Below, piece after piece: positions 26,257 through 35,861 of a stretch of DNA of 64,000 bases; the first letter of the stretch is position 1; the number at the start of each line of letters is the position of its first letter. Location of the stretch: NCBI RefSeq assembly GCF_001050015.1, contig NZ_CVTB01000210.1, positions 1 through 64,000 of the forward strand. The letters run 5' to 3'. The notes under the pieces are model-generated. The model saw only the letters and a program-made list of their open reading frames with translations, was not told where the DNA came from and searched no databases. Source of the stretch: Mycolicibacterium malmesburyense. Lineage in GTDB: Bacteria; Actinomycetota; Actinomycetes; Mycobacteriales; Mycobacteriaceae. Position numbers and translations under genes: made by a program.

Positions 26257-27879
26257 ATGACGGGTCGCGACGCTCACCAGACCGCACTGCTGCCGCCGAT
26301 GAAGTGGAACGCCTGGGGCGACCCCGCCGAGGCGAAACCGTTGTCCGACGGCATAAGGACGCTGCTCAAACAGGCGCTCGGCGTAGAGACATCGACCACC
26401 GAAGAACTCGAACCCGAACAGGTGCGGTTGCGGCCGTCGGCGCTGTCCGAGGAGGACCGCGACGCGCTGGCCGGCATCGTGGGGCCGGATCACTGCCGCG
26501 CCGACGATCAGGGCCGGCTGCTGCGGGCCGGCGGCAAGTCCACCCTGGACCTGCTGCGCCGCCGCGACCCCGGCGAGCAGGACGCGCCGGATGCGGTGGT
26601 GCTGCCGGGCGGCGAGGACGAGATCGGCGCGATCCTGCGCCTCTGCAGCGACCGCCGCATCGCGGTCGTTCCGTTCGGCGGCGGCACCAGCGTCGTCGGG
26701 GGGCTGGACCCGATTCGCGGCGACTTCCGCGCCGTGATCTCGCTGGACCTGCGCCGCCTCGACGAACTGCACTTCCTCGACGAGGTCTCCGGTGAGGCCG
26801 AACTGGGTGCGGGGCTGAGCGGACCCGACGCCGAACGCCTGCTCGGCGAACGCGGGTTCTCGCTCGGCCATTTTCCGCAGAGCTTCCAGTTCGCCACCAT
26901 CGGCGGTTTCGCCGCGACCCGGTCGTCGGGTCAGGACTCCGCGGGGTACGGCCGGTTCAACGACATGGTGCGCGGCCTGCGGGCGGTCACACCGGTCGGC
27001 GTGCTGGACCTCGGCCGAGCGCCCGAATCGGCGGCCGGACCGGATCTGCGCCAACTGTTGATCGGGTCGGAGGGCGTGCTGGGCGTCATCACCCGCGTGC
27101 GGGTCCGGGTGCACCCGGCGCCGACGGCCACCCGCTACGAGGCGTGGTCGTTCCCGGACTTCGCCACCGGCGCCGACGCATTGCGCGCCGTCGTGCAGAC
27201 CGGCACCGGCCCGACGGTGATCCGGCTGTCCGACGAGGCCGAGACCGGAGTGAACCTCGCGACCACGGAGAGCATCGGCGAAAAGCAGATCACCGGTGGG
27301 TGTTTGGCGATCACGGTGTTCGAGGGTACCGAGGCGCACGTCGCCAGCCGGCATTCGGAGACGCGCGCGGTGCTGGAGGCCGCGGGCGGCACCTCGCTGG
27401 GTGAGGAGCCCGCACGAGCGTGGGAGCACGGCCGGTTCGGGGCGCCGTATCTGCGTGACTCGCTGCTGTCCGCGGGGGCGCTGTGCGAAACGCTGGAGAC
27501 GGCGACGAACTGGTCCGACATCCCGGCGCTCAAGGCGGCCGTCACCGAGGCGTTGACCACCGCGCTGGCCGAAACCGGCACGCCTGCGCTGGTGCTGTGC
27601 CACATTTCGCATGTGTATCCGACCGGCGCGTCGCTGTACTTCACGGTGGTGGCCGGGCAGCGGGGCAATCCGATCGAGCAGTGGCGCAAGGCGAAAGCCG
27701 CTGCGTCGGACGCGATGATGCGCACCGGCGCCACGATCACCCACCACCACGCCGTCGGCGCCGACCACCGGCCCTGGATGCGCGACGAGATCGGCGACCT
27801 CGGCGTCGCGATCCTGCGTTCCGTCAAGAACGCGCTCGACCCGGCCGGAATCCTCAACCCGGGCAAGCTGATCCCGTGA
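26257..27879 (+). CDS. FAD-binding oxidase, alkyl-DHAP synthase-like (Rv2251 type)
   Basis: A 540-residue flavoprotein of the VAO/PCMH superfamily. The FAD pyrophosphate site is AVVPFGGGTSVVGGLDP (about residues 137-153), followed by IGGFAATRSSGQDSAGYGRF and GSEGVLGVITRVRVRVHP. The C-terminal ITHHHAVGADHRPWM is the histidine-rich motif shared with alkyldihydroxyacetonephosphate synthase (AGPS), where it is catalytic. The mycobacterial protein may act on a glycerol-phosphate or hydroxy-acid substrate; ether-lipid formation is unproved. Its TGA overlaps the dagK GTG, tying it to lipid phosphorylation. Confidence 0.85.
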   Translation: MTGRDAHQTALLPPMKWNAWGDPAEAKPLSDGIRTLLKQALGVETSTTEELEPEQVRLRPSALSEEDRDALAGIVGPDHCRADDQGRLLRAGGKSTLDLLRRRDPGEQDAPDAVVLPGGEDEIGAILRLCSDRRIAVVPFGGGTSVVGGLDPIRGDFRAVISLDLRRLDELHFLDEVSGEAELGAGLSGPDAERLLGERGFSLGHFPQSFQFATIGGFAATRSSGQDSAGYGRFNDMVRGLRAVTPVGVLDLGRAPESAAGPDLRQLLIGSEGVLGVITRVRVRVHPAPTATRYEAWSFPDFATGADALRAVVQTGTGPTVIRLSDEAETGVNLATTESIGEKQITGGCLAITVFEGTEAHVASRHSETRAVLEAAGGTSLGEEPARAWEHGRFGAPYLRDSLLSAGALCETLETATNWSDIPALKAAVTEALTTALAETGTPALVLCHISHVYPTGASLYFTVVAGQRGNPIEQWRKAKAAASDAMMRTGATITHHHAVGADHRPWMRDEIGDLGVAILRSVKNALDPAGILNPGKLIP

Positions 27880-28796
27880 CGGTCGGCGGCCGCATCACGA
27901 TGCTGACCAACCCCGCATCGGGGCACGGCAGCGCGCCGCATGCGGCCGAACGCGCTGTGGCGCAGTTCCATCGGCGGGGGGTGGACGTGGTCGCGATCGC
28001 GGGCATCGATGCCGCGCACGCACGCACGCTCGTCGAGGGTGCGCTCGAACGCGGGATGGACGCGCTCGTCGTCGTCGGTGGCGACGGCATCATTTCCCTT
28101 GCGCTGCAGGTGCTTGCTCAGACCGGCATACCGCTGGGCATAATCCCGGCCGGCACCGGAAACGACCACGCGCGCGAGTTCAAGATCCCGACCCGCGATC
28201 CCGAGGCCGCCGCCGACGTCGTGGTCGACGGCCTGGCTGAGGGGGCCGCCCGGACCATCGACCTCGGTCACATCCGCGGCGCCGACGGCACCGAGAAGTG
28301 GTTCGGCACCGTGATGGCGGCCGGTTTCGACTCGCTGGTGACCGACCGGACCAATCGAATGCGATGGCCGCACGGCCGCATGCGGTACAACCTCGCGATG
28401 GTGGCCGAGCTGTCGAAGTTACGGCTCTTGCCGTTTCGGCTGTCGTTCGACGGCGAGGAGATGACGACTGAGCTGACGCTGGCCGCGTTCGGCAACACCC
28501 GCAGCTACGGCGGCGGCATGCGGATCTGCCCCGGCGCCGACCCGACCGACGGTCTGCTCGACGTGACGATGGTGGCCTCGGCGTCGCGCATGCGGCTGAT
28601 CCGGTTGTTTCCTACGGTGTTCAAGGGCACGCACGTCGACCTCGACGAGGTCCGCACCGCGCGGGCGAAGACCATCACCGTCGACTCCCCCGGCATCAAC
28701 GCGTATGCCGACGGCGAGTACATGTGCCCGCTGCCGGTCGAGGTGTCGGCCGTCCCCGGCGCGCTGCGAATCTTGACGCCGCGCCGAACGTACTAG
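27876..28796 (+). CDS. dagK: diacylglycerol kinase (DagK, Rv2252 type)
   Basis: A 306-residue lipid kinase. The nucleotide site GGDG is at residues 68-71 (VVVGGDGIIS), followed by GIIPAGTGNDHAREF; the second domain has the DGLLDVTMV core. In M. tuberculosis Rv2252 phosphorylates diacylglycerol and other lipids for phosphatidylinositol mannoside synthesis. The start is GTG 27876 (VTVGGRITMLTNPASG), overlapping the FAD oxidase stop by 4 nt. Its stop overlaps the convergent DUF3145 gene by 3-4 nt. Confidence 0.92.
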   Translation: MTVGGRITMLTNPASGHGSAPHAAERAVAQFHRRGVDVVAIAGIDAAHARTLVEGALERGMDALVVVGGDGIISLALQVLAQTGIPLGIIPAGTGNDHAREFKIPTRDPEAAADVVVDGLAEGAARTIDLGHIRGADGTEKWFGTVMAAGFDSLVTDRTNRMRWPHGRMRYNLAMVAELSKLRLLPFRLSFDGEEMTTELTLAAFGNTRSYGGGMRICPGADPTDGLLDVTMVASASRMRLIRLFPTVFKGTHVDLDEVRTARAKTITVDSPGINAYADGEYMCPLPVEVSAVPGALRILTPRRTY

Positions 28797-29305
28797 CCGA
28801 CCCCGCGGCTCAGCCAGCTGACCTCCGCGCCCGCACCGCCGTCGCGGTACGGCTCCAGGGCCTCGTCCCACGCGGTGCCCAGCACCGAGTCCAGTTCGGC
28901 GGCGAGCGTGTCGGCACCGGAGGCCATCAGGGCGCGCAGCCGCATCTCGCCGACGATCACGTCGCCGTTCGCGCTCATCGAGCCGCTCCACAACCCGAGC
29001 TGAGGCGTGTGGCACCAGCGGTGACCGTCGACGCCGGGGCTCGGATCCTCGGTGACCTCGAATCGCAGCACCGACCACGAGCGCAAAGCGCTCGCCAATG
29101 CGGCGCCCGTCCCGACCGGGCCCACCCAGTTGGTGACGGCGCGGAGTTGTCCGGGCATGGCGGGTTGCGGCGTCCACTTCAGGTTCGCCCTCGCCTGAAG
29201 GGTCGATGACAACGCCCACTCGACATGCGGGCACACCGCAGCGGGTGACGCGTGGATGTAGACCACGCCCGTCGTCGCTTCGGCGAACTGGTTCGACGCA
29301 CGCAT
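28793..29305 (-). CDS. DUF3145 protein
   Basis: A 170-residue protein of the actinobacterial DUF3145 family, beginning MRASNQFAEATTGVVYIHAS and containing CPHVEWALSSTLQARANLKW and TEDPSPGVDGHRW. Function unknown; the family is very conserved among mycobacteria, including M. leprae as recalled, which suggests a core role. The start ATG 29305 was preferred over 29344 because GAAGGAG precedes it at ideal spacing. A monocistronic gene with about 109 nt of untranslated DNA upstream. Confidence 0.88.
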   Translation of the reverse strand: MRASNQFAEATTGVVYIHASPAAVCPHVEWALSSTLQARANLKWTPQPAMPGQLRAVTNWVGPVGTGAALASALRSWSVLRFEVTEDPSPGVDGHRWCHTPQLGLWSGSMSANGDVIVGEMRLRALMASGADTLAAELDSVLGTAWDEALEPYRDGGAGAEVSWLSRGVG

Positions 29306-29414
29306 TTGCCACTCCTTCGGCTCCACGAGGGACGTCTTCCCCAAGCGACCTCTATGGATCCGAATTACAGCTGTGTCGTGCGTGTCTATTGTGCCTTGTG
29401 AGGCGCCTGTTGCG

Positions 29415-30239
29415 CTAGTCTGCGGCGAATTCTCTCAGGACTTCGTCAGATAACGCCCGCCACGGCTTGTACGCCCAGTCGCCGAAATCGCGATCGGTGA
29501 GCACGACGAGCGCCAGATCAGCGTCCGGATCGACCCACAAAAACGTCCCTGACTGGCCGAAATGACCGAACGTCCGCCCGGAGTTGGCCTCGCCCGTCCA
29601 GTGCGGCGACTTGTCGTCGCGGAGCTCGAAGCCCAGCCCCCAGTCGTTGGGCCGCTGCACACCGAAACCCGGCAACACCCCGTCCAAGCCGGGAAACTGA
29701 ACCGAGATCGCCTCGGCATGCAGCTGCTCGGACACCGTGACCGGCCGCAGCAGGTCCCCGGCGAACACAGCCAGATCGGCCGTCGTCGACGTCGCGCCGT
29801 ACCCCGCCGTTGCCGCACCGCCGTCGAGCGCGCTATCGGTCATGCCCAGCGGTTCGAACACCGCTTCGGTCAGATACCGGTCGAATGCGATTCCCGTCGC
29901 CTTCTCGAGCGTTCCGGCAAGCACTTCGAACCCGTAGTTCGAGTAGACGCGCCGGGCGCCCGGTTCGGCCATCGTCTCCGCCGAGCGCATGGAGTACCCG
30001 GACGCGTGCGCGAGCAGATGCCGCACCGTCGACCCCGGCGGGCCGGCCTCGGTGTCGAGCTCGACGGCGCCCTCCTCGACGCCGACCTGCACCGCGCGCG
30101 CGGCCAACGGCTTGGTCACCGACGCCAGCGGGAAACGGCGACGCTGGTCGCCGTGTTCGGCCAGCACGCCGGACGGTCCGATCACGACGGCCGCGGCGTT
30201 GGGCACCGGCCAGTCCGCCACAGCATCCAGCGCGCTCAT
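29415..30239 (-). CDS. serine beta-lactamase-like / class C esterase family hydrolase
   Basis: A 274-residue protein of the beta-lactamase/penicillin-binding-protein-like hydrolase family. The nucleophile motif Ser40-Val-Thr-Lys43 is in PLASVTKPLA and the Tyr99-Ser-Asn motif in RRVYSNYGFE; the third motif, normally KTG/HxG, is HFGQSG. Such proteins are esterases, DD-peptidases or D-aminopeptidases more often than true beta-lactamases. No signal peptide is present at start ATG 30239, so it acts in the cytosol. It follows the methyltransferase gene by 10 nt and is probably cotranscribed. Confidence 0.82.
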   Translation of the reverse strand: MSALDAVADWPVPNAAAVVIGPSGVLAEHGDQRRRFPLASVTKPLAARAVQVGVEEGAVELDTEAGPPGSTVRHLLAHASGYSMRSAETMAEPGARRVYSNYGFEVLAGTLEKATGIAFDRYLTEAVFEPLGMTDSALDGGAATAGYGATSTTADLAVFAGDLLRPVTVSEQLHAEAISVQFPGLDGVLPGFGVQRPNDWGLGFELRDDKSPHWTGEANSGRTFGHFGQSGTFLWVDPDADLALVVLTDRDFGDWAYKPWRALSDEVLREFAAD

Positions 30240-30249
30240 CGCGCCGAGC

Positions 30250-31326
30250 CTACTTGCGGGCGATGTAGTACGTGTTGATCGGATCCGACTCGATCTCGCG
30301 CAGCGCGACGTCGGTGAATCCGGCATCGGCGAGCATCGACGAGGCGAGCTGGTGACCCCAGCAGGTGCCGAGCCCGGCGCCGTCCAGCCCGAGCGACACC
30401 GTCATGCAGTGCATGGTCGACACCGTGTAGAGATACGTGGCCAGCGGTACTCCGACGTTGTCCTCCAGCCGGCTCGAGGCCTTGATGTCGACCATCAGCA
30501 GGTATCCGCCCGGCCGCAGCGCGCGGTGAATGTTCGCCAGCACCGCGGCCGGCGCGGCCTGGTCATGGATGGCGTCGAAAACCGTTATCACATCGTAACT
30601 TTCGGGCATATCCAGTTCGGCGACGTCGGCGGCGACGAAGGTGGCGTTGGTCAGGCCGAGCCGGGCCGCCTCGGCGCGACCCGCGCCGAGCCCTTCGTCG
30701 GAGAAGTCGATGCCGGTGAACCGGCTCGCGGGAAACGCCTGTGCCATCACGTTGATCGCGTGCCCGCTGCCGCAGCCGATGTCGGCGACGTCGGCGCCCT
30801 CGCGCAGCAGTTCCGGCAGCCCGTCGGCCATCGGCAGGATGACGTCGACGAGCGCGGCGTCGAACACCTCGCCGCTCTCCTCGGCCATCAGGGTGTGGAA
30901 CCGCGGATATTCGCTGTAGGAGAGCCCCCCTCCGGAACGGAAGCACCCGACGATCTTCTGCTCGACCTCGGCGAGCAGCGGGATGAACTGCGCCACCCGC
31001 GCGAGGTTGTCGGGGCCCGCGGCGCGGGTGAGCACCGCAGCGCGGTGTTGCGGCAGCGAGTACGTGCCGGCCGCCGGGTCGTAGTCGACCACCCCCGCGG
31101 CCACCACACCGCCGAGCCATTCCCGCACGTAGCGTTCGTTGAGCCCCGCCGCCGCGGCGATCTGATCGCTGGTGGCCGGCGGCGACGCGGCCATGGTGTC
31201 CCACAGCGCGGTCTGGTGGCCGATCGACATCAACAGCGCCAGGCTGGCGTTGTCGATGGCTGACACCATCCGCGCGGCGAACTCCTCGGTGGTGTCCGTA
31301 TCTGGTCTGTGGTCGATATCGGTCAT
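30250..31326 (-). CDS. SAM-dependent methyltransferase with N-terminal winged helix
   Basis: A 358-residue protein. Residues about 1-110 form a winged-helix dimerisation domain ([32 protein letters not shown]) and about 165-330 a class I methyltransferase with [28 protein letters not shown] and [12 protein letters not shown]. This architecture is shared by plant-type O-methyltransferases and bacterial S-/As-/O-methyltransferases often annotated as regulators. The substrate is unknown. Start ATG 31326 ([11 protein letters not shown]). A GTCCTT-complement purine run (AAGGAC) upstream is a good Shine-Dalgarno. Confidence 0.82.
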   Translation of the reverse strand: MTDIDHRPDTDTTEEFAARMVSAIDNASLALLMSIGHQTALWDTMAASPPATSDQIAAAAGLNERYVREWLGGVVAAGVVDYDPAAGTYSLPQHRAAVLTRAAGPDNLARVAQFIPLLAEVEQKIVGCFRSGGGLSYSEYPRFHTLMAEESGEVFDAALVDVILPMADGLPELLREGADVADIGCGSGHAINVMAQAFPASRFTGIDFSDEGLGAGRAEAARLGLTNATFVAADVAELDMPESYDVITVFDAIHDQAAPAAVLANIHRALRPGGYLLMVDIKASSRLEDNVGVPLATYLYTVSTMHCMTVSLGLDGAGLGTCWGHQLASSMLADAGFTDVALREIESDPINTYYIARK

Positions 31327-31396
31327 CGCGGTGTCCTTCCGGCGTATTGACTTCCGTCCATTGCACAACGGAGCCCGGCGCCGGGCGGTTCAACCG

Positions 31397-32173
31397 CTAA
31401 ATCAGTTCGATCGATCTTTTCGCCAGCCCCATCCAGTAACCGTCGATCACCTGGTTCACCCGCCGGCCAGGGTCGCCGGACGCACCGAGCGCGACGAACA
31501 GCGGCGACCAGTGCTCGATCGTCGGGTGCGCGTACGGCATGCCCGGCGCCCGGTGCCGGAAGTCGATCAGCGCGTCGACGTCGCCGGCGGCGAACGCCTC
31601 GGCCGCCCAGGCGTCGAAGTCCGTCGACCAGTCCGGCGGCTGCGCATCCGGCGACGGATCGTGCAGGAACGGCAGGCCGTGCGTGGTGAATCCGGATCCG
31701 ATGATCAGCACGCCCTCGTCGCGCAGCGTTCGCAATCGCTCGCCCAGCCCCAGCAGGGCCTGCGGGTCGAGCGTCGGCATCGAGATCTGCAGCACCGGGA
31801 TGTCCGCCTCTGGATACATGACCGTCAGCGGCACATAGGCGCCGTGGTCGAGCCTGCGGTCGGGGTCGTGGCGGACCGGCTCGTCGGACAACAGCGCCTC
31901 GACGCGGGCCGCCAGCTCGACGGCGCCCGGCGCGTCGTAGGTCGTCTCGTAGTAGCTCTCCGGGAAACCCCAGAAGTCGTAGGTCAGCGGCGTCTTCGAC
32001 GATGTCGACCCGATCGTCAGCGGCGTGGACTCCCAGTGCGCCGACACGACGAGGATCGCGGTCGGCCGCGGCAGCTCCTGCGCCCAGGCCGCCAGCTGAC
32101 TCACCCACAGTTCGTCGTCGACAAGCGGTGGCGCACCGTGGGACAGGAACAGCGCGGGAAGCGAATCGGCCAT
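31397..32173 (-). CDS. class III extradiol dioxygenase (LigB/DODA-type)
   Basis: A 258-residue non-haem Fe(II) dioxygenase of the 4,5-DOPA-dioxygenase/YgiD group. Metal and acid-base residues: His12 in LFLSHGAPPL, His in VVSAHWESTP, the DHGAYVPLTVM His and a C-terminal AHPTIEHWSPL His. It opens catecholic rings; the physiological substrate is unknown. Divergent from mscR, with 37 nt between starts, and separated from the methyltransferase by 70 nt. Confidence 0.87.
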   Translation of the reverse strand: MADSLPALFLSHGAPPLVDDELWVSQLAAWAQELPRPTAILVVSAHWESTPLTIGSTSSKTPLTYDFWGFPESYYETTYDAPGAVELAARVEALLSDEPVRHDPDRRLDHGAYVPLTVMYPEADIPVLQISMPTLDPQALLGLGERLRTLRDEGVLIIGSGFTTHGLPFLHDPSPDAQPPDWSTDFDAWAAEAFAAGDVDALIDFRHRAPGMPYAHPTIEHWSPLFVALGASGDPGRRVNQVIDGYWMGLAKRSIELI

Positions 32174-32198
32174 GTGACCAGTGTTACCCGCCAGCCGA

Positions 32199-32204
32199 TA
32201 GGTT
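32199..32204 (+). promoter_or_regulatory. -10 hexamer TAGGTT of mscR
   Basis: TAGGTT (TANNNT) ends 6 nt before the mscR ATG at 32211; no Shine-Dalgarno is present, consistent with a leaderless transcript. Confidence 0.5.
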
Positions 32205-32210
32205 GTACGC

Positions 32211-33311
32211 ATGAGTCAAACGGTGCGCGGAGTGATCTCACGGAAGAAGGGCGAACCAGTCGAGGTCGTGGATGTCGTGATCCCCGACCCCGGGCCGGGC
32301 GAGGTGGTGGTCGACATCATCGCGTGCGGGGTCTGCCACACCGACCTGACCTACCGGGAGGGCGGCATCAACGACGAGTTCCCGTTCCTGCTCGGCCATG
32401 AGGCCGCGGGCACCGTCGAATCGATCGGCGTCGGCGTCACCAACGTCGAGCCCGGCGACTTCGTGATCCTGAACTGGCGCGCGGTGTGCGGCCAGTGCCG
32501 GGCCTGTAAGCGCGGCCGTCCGCACCTGTGTTTCGACACCCACAACGCCGCGCAGAAGATGACGTTGACCGACGGCACGGAGTTGACGCCGGCGCTGGGC
32601 ATCGGCGCTTTCGCCGACAAGACGCTGGTGCACGAAGGTCAGTGCACCAAGGTCGATCCCGGTGCCGACCCGGCCGTGGCCGGGCTGCTGGGCTGCGGTG
32701 TGATGGCCGGCCTGGGCGCCGCGGTCAACACCGGCGCCGTGGGCCGCGACGACACGGTCGCGGTGATCGGCTGCGGTGGTGTCGGCGATGCCGCGATCGC
32801 GGGTGCGCGGATGGTGGGCGCCAAGCGCATCATCGCCGTCGACACCGACAACAAGAAGCTCGACTGGGCCCGCGACTTCGGCGCCACCCACACGATCAAC
32901 GCCCGCGAACTCGACCCGGTGGAGACCATTCAGGACCTCACCGACGGGTTCGGCGCCGACGTGGTGATCGACGCCGTCGGCAGACCCGAGACCTGGAAAC
33001 AGGCGTTCTACGCCAGAGACCTGGCGGGAACCGTTGTCCTGGTGGGGGTTCCGACACCGGACATGACGCTGGAGATGCCGTTGATCGACTTCTTCTCCCG
33101 CGGCGGCTCGCTGAAGTCGTCGTGGTACGGCGACTGCCTGCCCGAACGCGACTTCCCCACGCTGATCAGCCTGTATCTGCAGGGACGGCTGCCGCTGGAG
33201 AAGTTCGTCACCGAACGCATCGGCATCGACGATGTCGAAGAGGCGTTCCACAAGATGCACGGCGACTCGGAAGCAGACCGGGTGCTGCGATCGGTGGTGG
33301 TGTTGAAGTGA
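32211..33311 (+). CDS. mscR: S-(hydroxymethyl)mycothiol dehydrogenase (MscR, Rv2259 type)
   Basis: A 366-residue zinc-dependent alcohol dehydrogenase of class III type. Catalytic Zn ligands: Cys in [10 protein letters not shown], His in LGHEAAG and a later Cys in [11 protein letters not shown]. Structural Zn: [15 protein letters not shown]. The NAD site is [14 protein letters not shown]. It oxidises the formaldehyde-mycothiol adduct and also reduces S-nitrosomycothiol. Its TGA overlaps the GTG of the metallo-beta-lactamase gene, which probably hydrolyses the S-formyl product: a formaldehyde-detoxification pair. Confidence 0.94.
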   Translation: MSQTVRGVISRKKGEPVEVVDVVIPDPGPGEVVVDIIACGVCHTDLTYREGGINDEFPFLLGHEAAGTVESIGVGVTNVEPGDFVILNWRAVCGQCRACKRGRPHLCFDTHNAAQKMTLTDGTELTPALGIGAFADKTLVHEGQCTKVDPGADPAVAGLLGCGVMAGLGAAVNTGAVGRDDTVAVIGCGGVGDAAIAGARMVGAKRIIAVDTDNKKLDWARDFGATHTINARELDPVETIQDLTDGFGADVVIDAVGRPETWKQAFYARDLAGTVVLVGVPTPDMTLEMPLIDFFSRGGSLKSSWYGDCLPERDFPTLISLYLQGRLPLEKFVTERIGIDDVEEAFHKMHGDSEADRVLRSVVVLK

Positions 33312-33937
33312 ACGGCGGACCGATCGGCCGGGTGGTCACGCACGGCACCTTCGAACTCGACGGCGGCAGTTGGGAAGTCGACAACAACATCTGGATCGTC
33401 GGCGACGACTCCGAAGTGATTGTGTTCGACGCGGCGCACGATGCGGGACCGATCGTCAATGCGGTCGGCGGTAGGCACGTGGTGGCGGTGGTCTGCACGC
33501 ACGGGCACAACGATCATGTGACGGTCGCGCCCGAGCTGAGCCATGCGCTCGACGCTCCGGTGCTGATGCATCCGGCCGACGACGTGCTGTGGCGGATGAC
33601 ACACCCGGACAAGGACTTCCGCACCGTCGACCACAGCGACACCCTGCAGGTGGCCGGCATCGAGCTTCGCGCACTGCACACGCCGGGGCACTCCCCCGGT
33701 TCGGTGTGCTGGCACGCGCCCGAACTCAACGCGGTGTTCAGCGGCGACACGCTGTTCCAGGGCGGCCCCGGTGCGACGGGCCGGTCGTATTCCGACTTCC
33801 CCACCATCCTGGAGTCGATCTCCGGGCGGTTGGGCAAGCTGCCCGGGGAGACCGTGGTCTACACCGGTCACGGCGACTCGACGACGATCGGTGACGAGCT
33901 CGTCAACTACGACGAGTGGGTGGCCCGCGGGCACTAA
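33308..33937 (+). CDS. metallo-beta-lactamase-fold hydrolase (Rv2260 type)
   Basis: A 209-residue MBL-fold protein. Metal motif HGHNDH ([12 protein letters not shown]), then [18 protein letters not shown] and VYTGHGDST give the usual His/Asp ligands of glyoxalase II-like enzymes. It is translationally coupled to mscR (4-nt overlap), so hydrolysis of S-formylmycothiol is the likely role, inferred by context. GTG start 33308 ([13 protein letters not shown]). Convergent with the SHOCT-domain gene, overlapping it by 4 nt. Confidence 0.9.
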   Translation: MNGGPIGRVVTHGTFELDGGSWEVDNNIWIVGDDSEVIVFDAAHDAGPIVNAVGGRHVVAVVCTHGHNDHVTVAPELSHALDAPVLMHPADDVLWRMTHPDKDFRTVDHSDTLQVAGIELRALHTPGHSPGSVCWHAPELNAVFSGDTLFQGGPGATGRSYSDFPTILESISGRLGKLPGETVVYTGHGDSTTIGDELVNYDEWVARGH

Positions 33938-34632
33938 CCCTTGAGGATTCGGCGCTTCTCGGCCTCGAACTCGTCCTGGGTCAGCGCACCCGAATCCCGA
34001 AGTGCGGCCAACCGCTTCAACTGCTCGAACCGCACGCCCTGGTCATTCGGCTGCTGCGCGGACGCGGGCGTCGACACCGCCAGCGGTCGCGCGGCCTTGG
34101 CCGAGCGTGCCGACCAGATCAGCGCGGCGATGAGTTCGAGCACGCCGAGTGCGGCCAGCCCGCCGAACAGCCACACCAGCCACCCGTACGAGCTGCCGTG
34201 CCCGAAGGCCAGCCTCGGGTTGATGTATCCGTTCACGTTGCCGTCGGTCGTCACGCGATAGGTGCCGGCCTCAGGGACCTGCAGAACCCAGACCCGCACG
34301 TGGGTGTCGCTGTTGACCGTGGTTGTCTGGCCGATGCTTTGGGTGACCGCCGGATCCGCGACACCGTCGGGCGCGTCGATGTTGATGCTGAGCGCCGGGA
34401 TCGGGAACCCACTCGTCGGCCGGCCGGTGGTGACGGTGTGGAAGCTGACCGTCGCCTCCCCCGCGGGCAACTCGACGCTCTCGGTCCCGGGGACGGGCAC
34501 CTCGCCGTAAGCGTCGAAATCGTCGAGCACGAACGCGTTGAGCACCAGTGTCACGACGAACCCGATGACGGCGACGACGAGGGTCAACACGGAGACGACG
34601 ACGGCGACGCGCGGGGCGGCCCTTCGGCTCAT
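33934..34632 (-). CDS. membrane protein with C-terminal SHOCT domain
   Basis: A 232-residue protein. Transmembrane helix 1 is at about residues 9-32 (VAVVVSVLTLVVAVIGFVVT), an extracytoplasmic beta-rich domain follows (about 35-145), helix 2 is at about 150-172 (YGWLVWLFGGLAALGVLELI), and the cytosolic C-terminus ends in a SHOCT motif (FEQLKRLAALRDSGALTQDE). SHOCT tails are short oligomerisation modules seen in many actinobacterial membrane proteins. Function unknown. Divergent from the SABATH-type methyltransferase. Confidence 0.8.
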   Translation of the reverse strand: MSRRAAPRVAVVVSVLTLVVAVIGFVVTLVLNAFVLDDFDAYGEVPVPGTESVELPAGEATVSFHTVTTGRPTSGFPIPALSINIDAPDGVADPAVTQSIGQTTTVNSDTHVRVWVLQVPEAGTYRVTTDGNVNGYINPRLAFGHGSSYGWLVWLFGGLAALGVLELIAALIWSARSAKAARPLAVSTPASAQQPNDQGVRFEQLKRLAALRDSGALTQDEFEAEKRRILKG

Positions 34633-34768
34633 GGGCAGAGTTTGACACGGCCCGCGTGTGCACGACGTGAGGTTGCGCTGGATAGGCCACCTCCGTCGGC
34701 GTCCACGGCCGTCGGGGACTACCGTCGGAGAAGACCGAATCTGTTGTCCGCACGTCACGGAGGTCGCG

Positions 34769-35857
34769 ATGCCCGAATCCAGCATCGTTGTGCGGCCCGA
34801 GCCGATGGAGAGCGGGTCGTACACCGCCGGTTCGCGCCTGCAGGCCGCCGGTCTGCAGGGCGCGATCAAGCTCTTCGAAGAAGCCGCCGCGACCGTGCCG
34901 GTGGGGCGGCCTCCGCAGCCGTTCGTCATCGCCGACTACGGCGCGTCGACCGGTCACAACTCCCTGCTGCCGATCTGCGCGGCAATCGCGGTGCTGCGCA
35001 AGCGGACCCGCACCGACCACCCCACCCTCGTCGTGCACACCGATGTGCCGGAGAACGACTTCACCGCGTTGTTCCGCACCCTCGCCGAGGATCCGGACAC
35101 CTATCTCAGCAAGGACTCGGCGGCCTTCGCCTCCGCGATCGGCCGGTCGTTCTACTCGCAGATCATGCCGTCGAGCAGCGTGAACCTGGGCTGGAGTTCG
35201 TGGGCGATCCATTGGCTGAGCCGTGTCCCCGCGCCGATCCCCGACCACGTCCACGTGGCCTACAGCCGCGACGAGAAAGTGCGCTCCGCGTACGCCAGGC
35301 AGGCCGCCACCGACTGGCACGAGTTCATCGCGTTCCGCGGCCGCGAACTGCGCCGCGGCGGGCGCCTCGTCGTGATGACGACGGCGGTCGACGAGAACGG
35401 CGAGATGGGTTACCGATCGGTGCTCAACGCGATGGTCGACGCGATCGACGAGTTGGCCGGCGACGGCTTGCTGACCGCCGACGAAGTGCACCGGATGGGC
35501 ATTCCGATCGTCGGCCGCCGTGAACAGGATTTCCTGGCGCCGTTCGCCCCGAAGGGCCGTTTCGAACAGCTCGAGATCGAACACCTCGAGATCTTCAACG
35601 CCGAGGACCGCTTCTGGCAGCAGTATCAAGTCGACGGCAACGCAGAGGTTTTCGGTGCGCAGTGGGCATCGTTCGCCAGGGCGTCGGTGTTCCCGATGCT
35701 CGCGACGGCACTCGAAGGCGGGGCCGCCGACCCGCGGGCGGCTCAGTTCTTCGATCGCCTGGAGGCCGGCCTGGCGGCACGGCTCGCCGCGGCTCCCGAG
35801 AAGACCCAGATCCCGATGGCGCACCTGGTGTTGACCAAACGGCCCAGGACTCCCTGA
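34769..35857 (+). CDS. SAM-dependent carboxyl methyltransferase, SABATH-like
   Basis: A 362-residue protein resembling the plant SABATH (salicylate/jasmonate/benzoate) carboxyl methyltransferases: FVIADYGASTGHNSLLPI (SAM site), VHTDVPENDFTALFRTL, SFYSQIMPSSSVNLGWSSWA (the SSYSLxWLS-like motif) and RELRRGGRLVVMTTA. It likely methylates a carboxylate of a small acid or lipid. Start ATG 34769 with CGGAGG upstream; a longer frame to 34658 has no conserved sequence. Four nt separate its stop from the convergent GlxA-type regulator. Confidence 0.84.
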   Translation: MPESSIVVRPEPMESGSYTAGSRLQAAGLQGAIKLFEEAAATVPVGRPPQPFVIADYGASTGHNSLLPICAAIAVLRKRTRTDHPTLVVHTDVPENDFTALFRTLAEDPDTYLSKDSAAFASAIGRSFYSQIMPSSSVNLGWSSWAIHWLSRVPAPIPDHVHVAYSRDEKVRSAYARQAATDWHEFIAFRGRELRRGGRLVVMTTAVDENGEMGYRSVLNAMVDAIDELAGDGLLTADEVHRMGIPIVGRREQDFLAPFAPKGRFEQLEIEHLEIFNAEDRFWQQYQVDGNAEVFGAQWASFARASVFPMLATALEGGAADPRAAQFFDRLEAGLAARLAAAPEKTQIPMAHLVLTKRPRTP

Positions 35858-35861
35858 GCCG

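Noticed and set aside
29415..30239. Acquired beta-lactamase resistance gene
   Set aside because: Has SxxK and YxN motifs but no signal peptide and an esterase-like third motif; better read as a cytosolic serine hydrolase.
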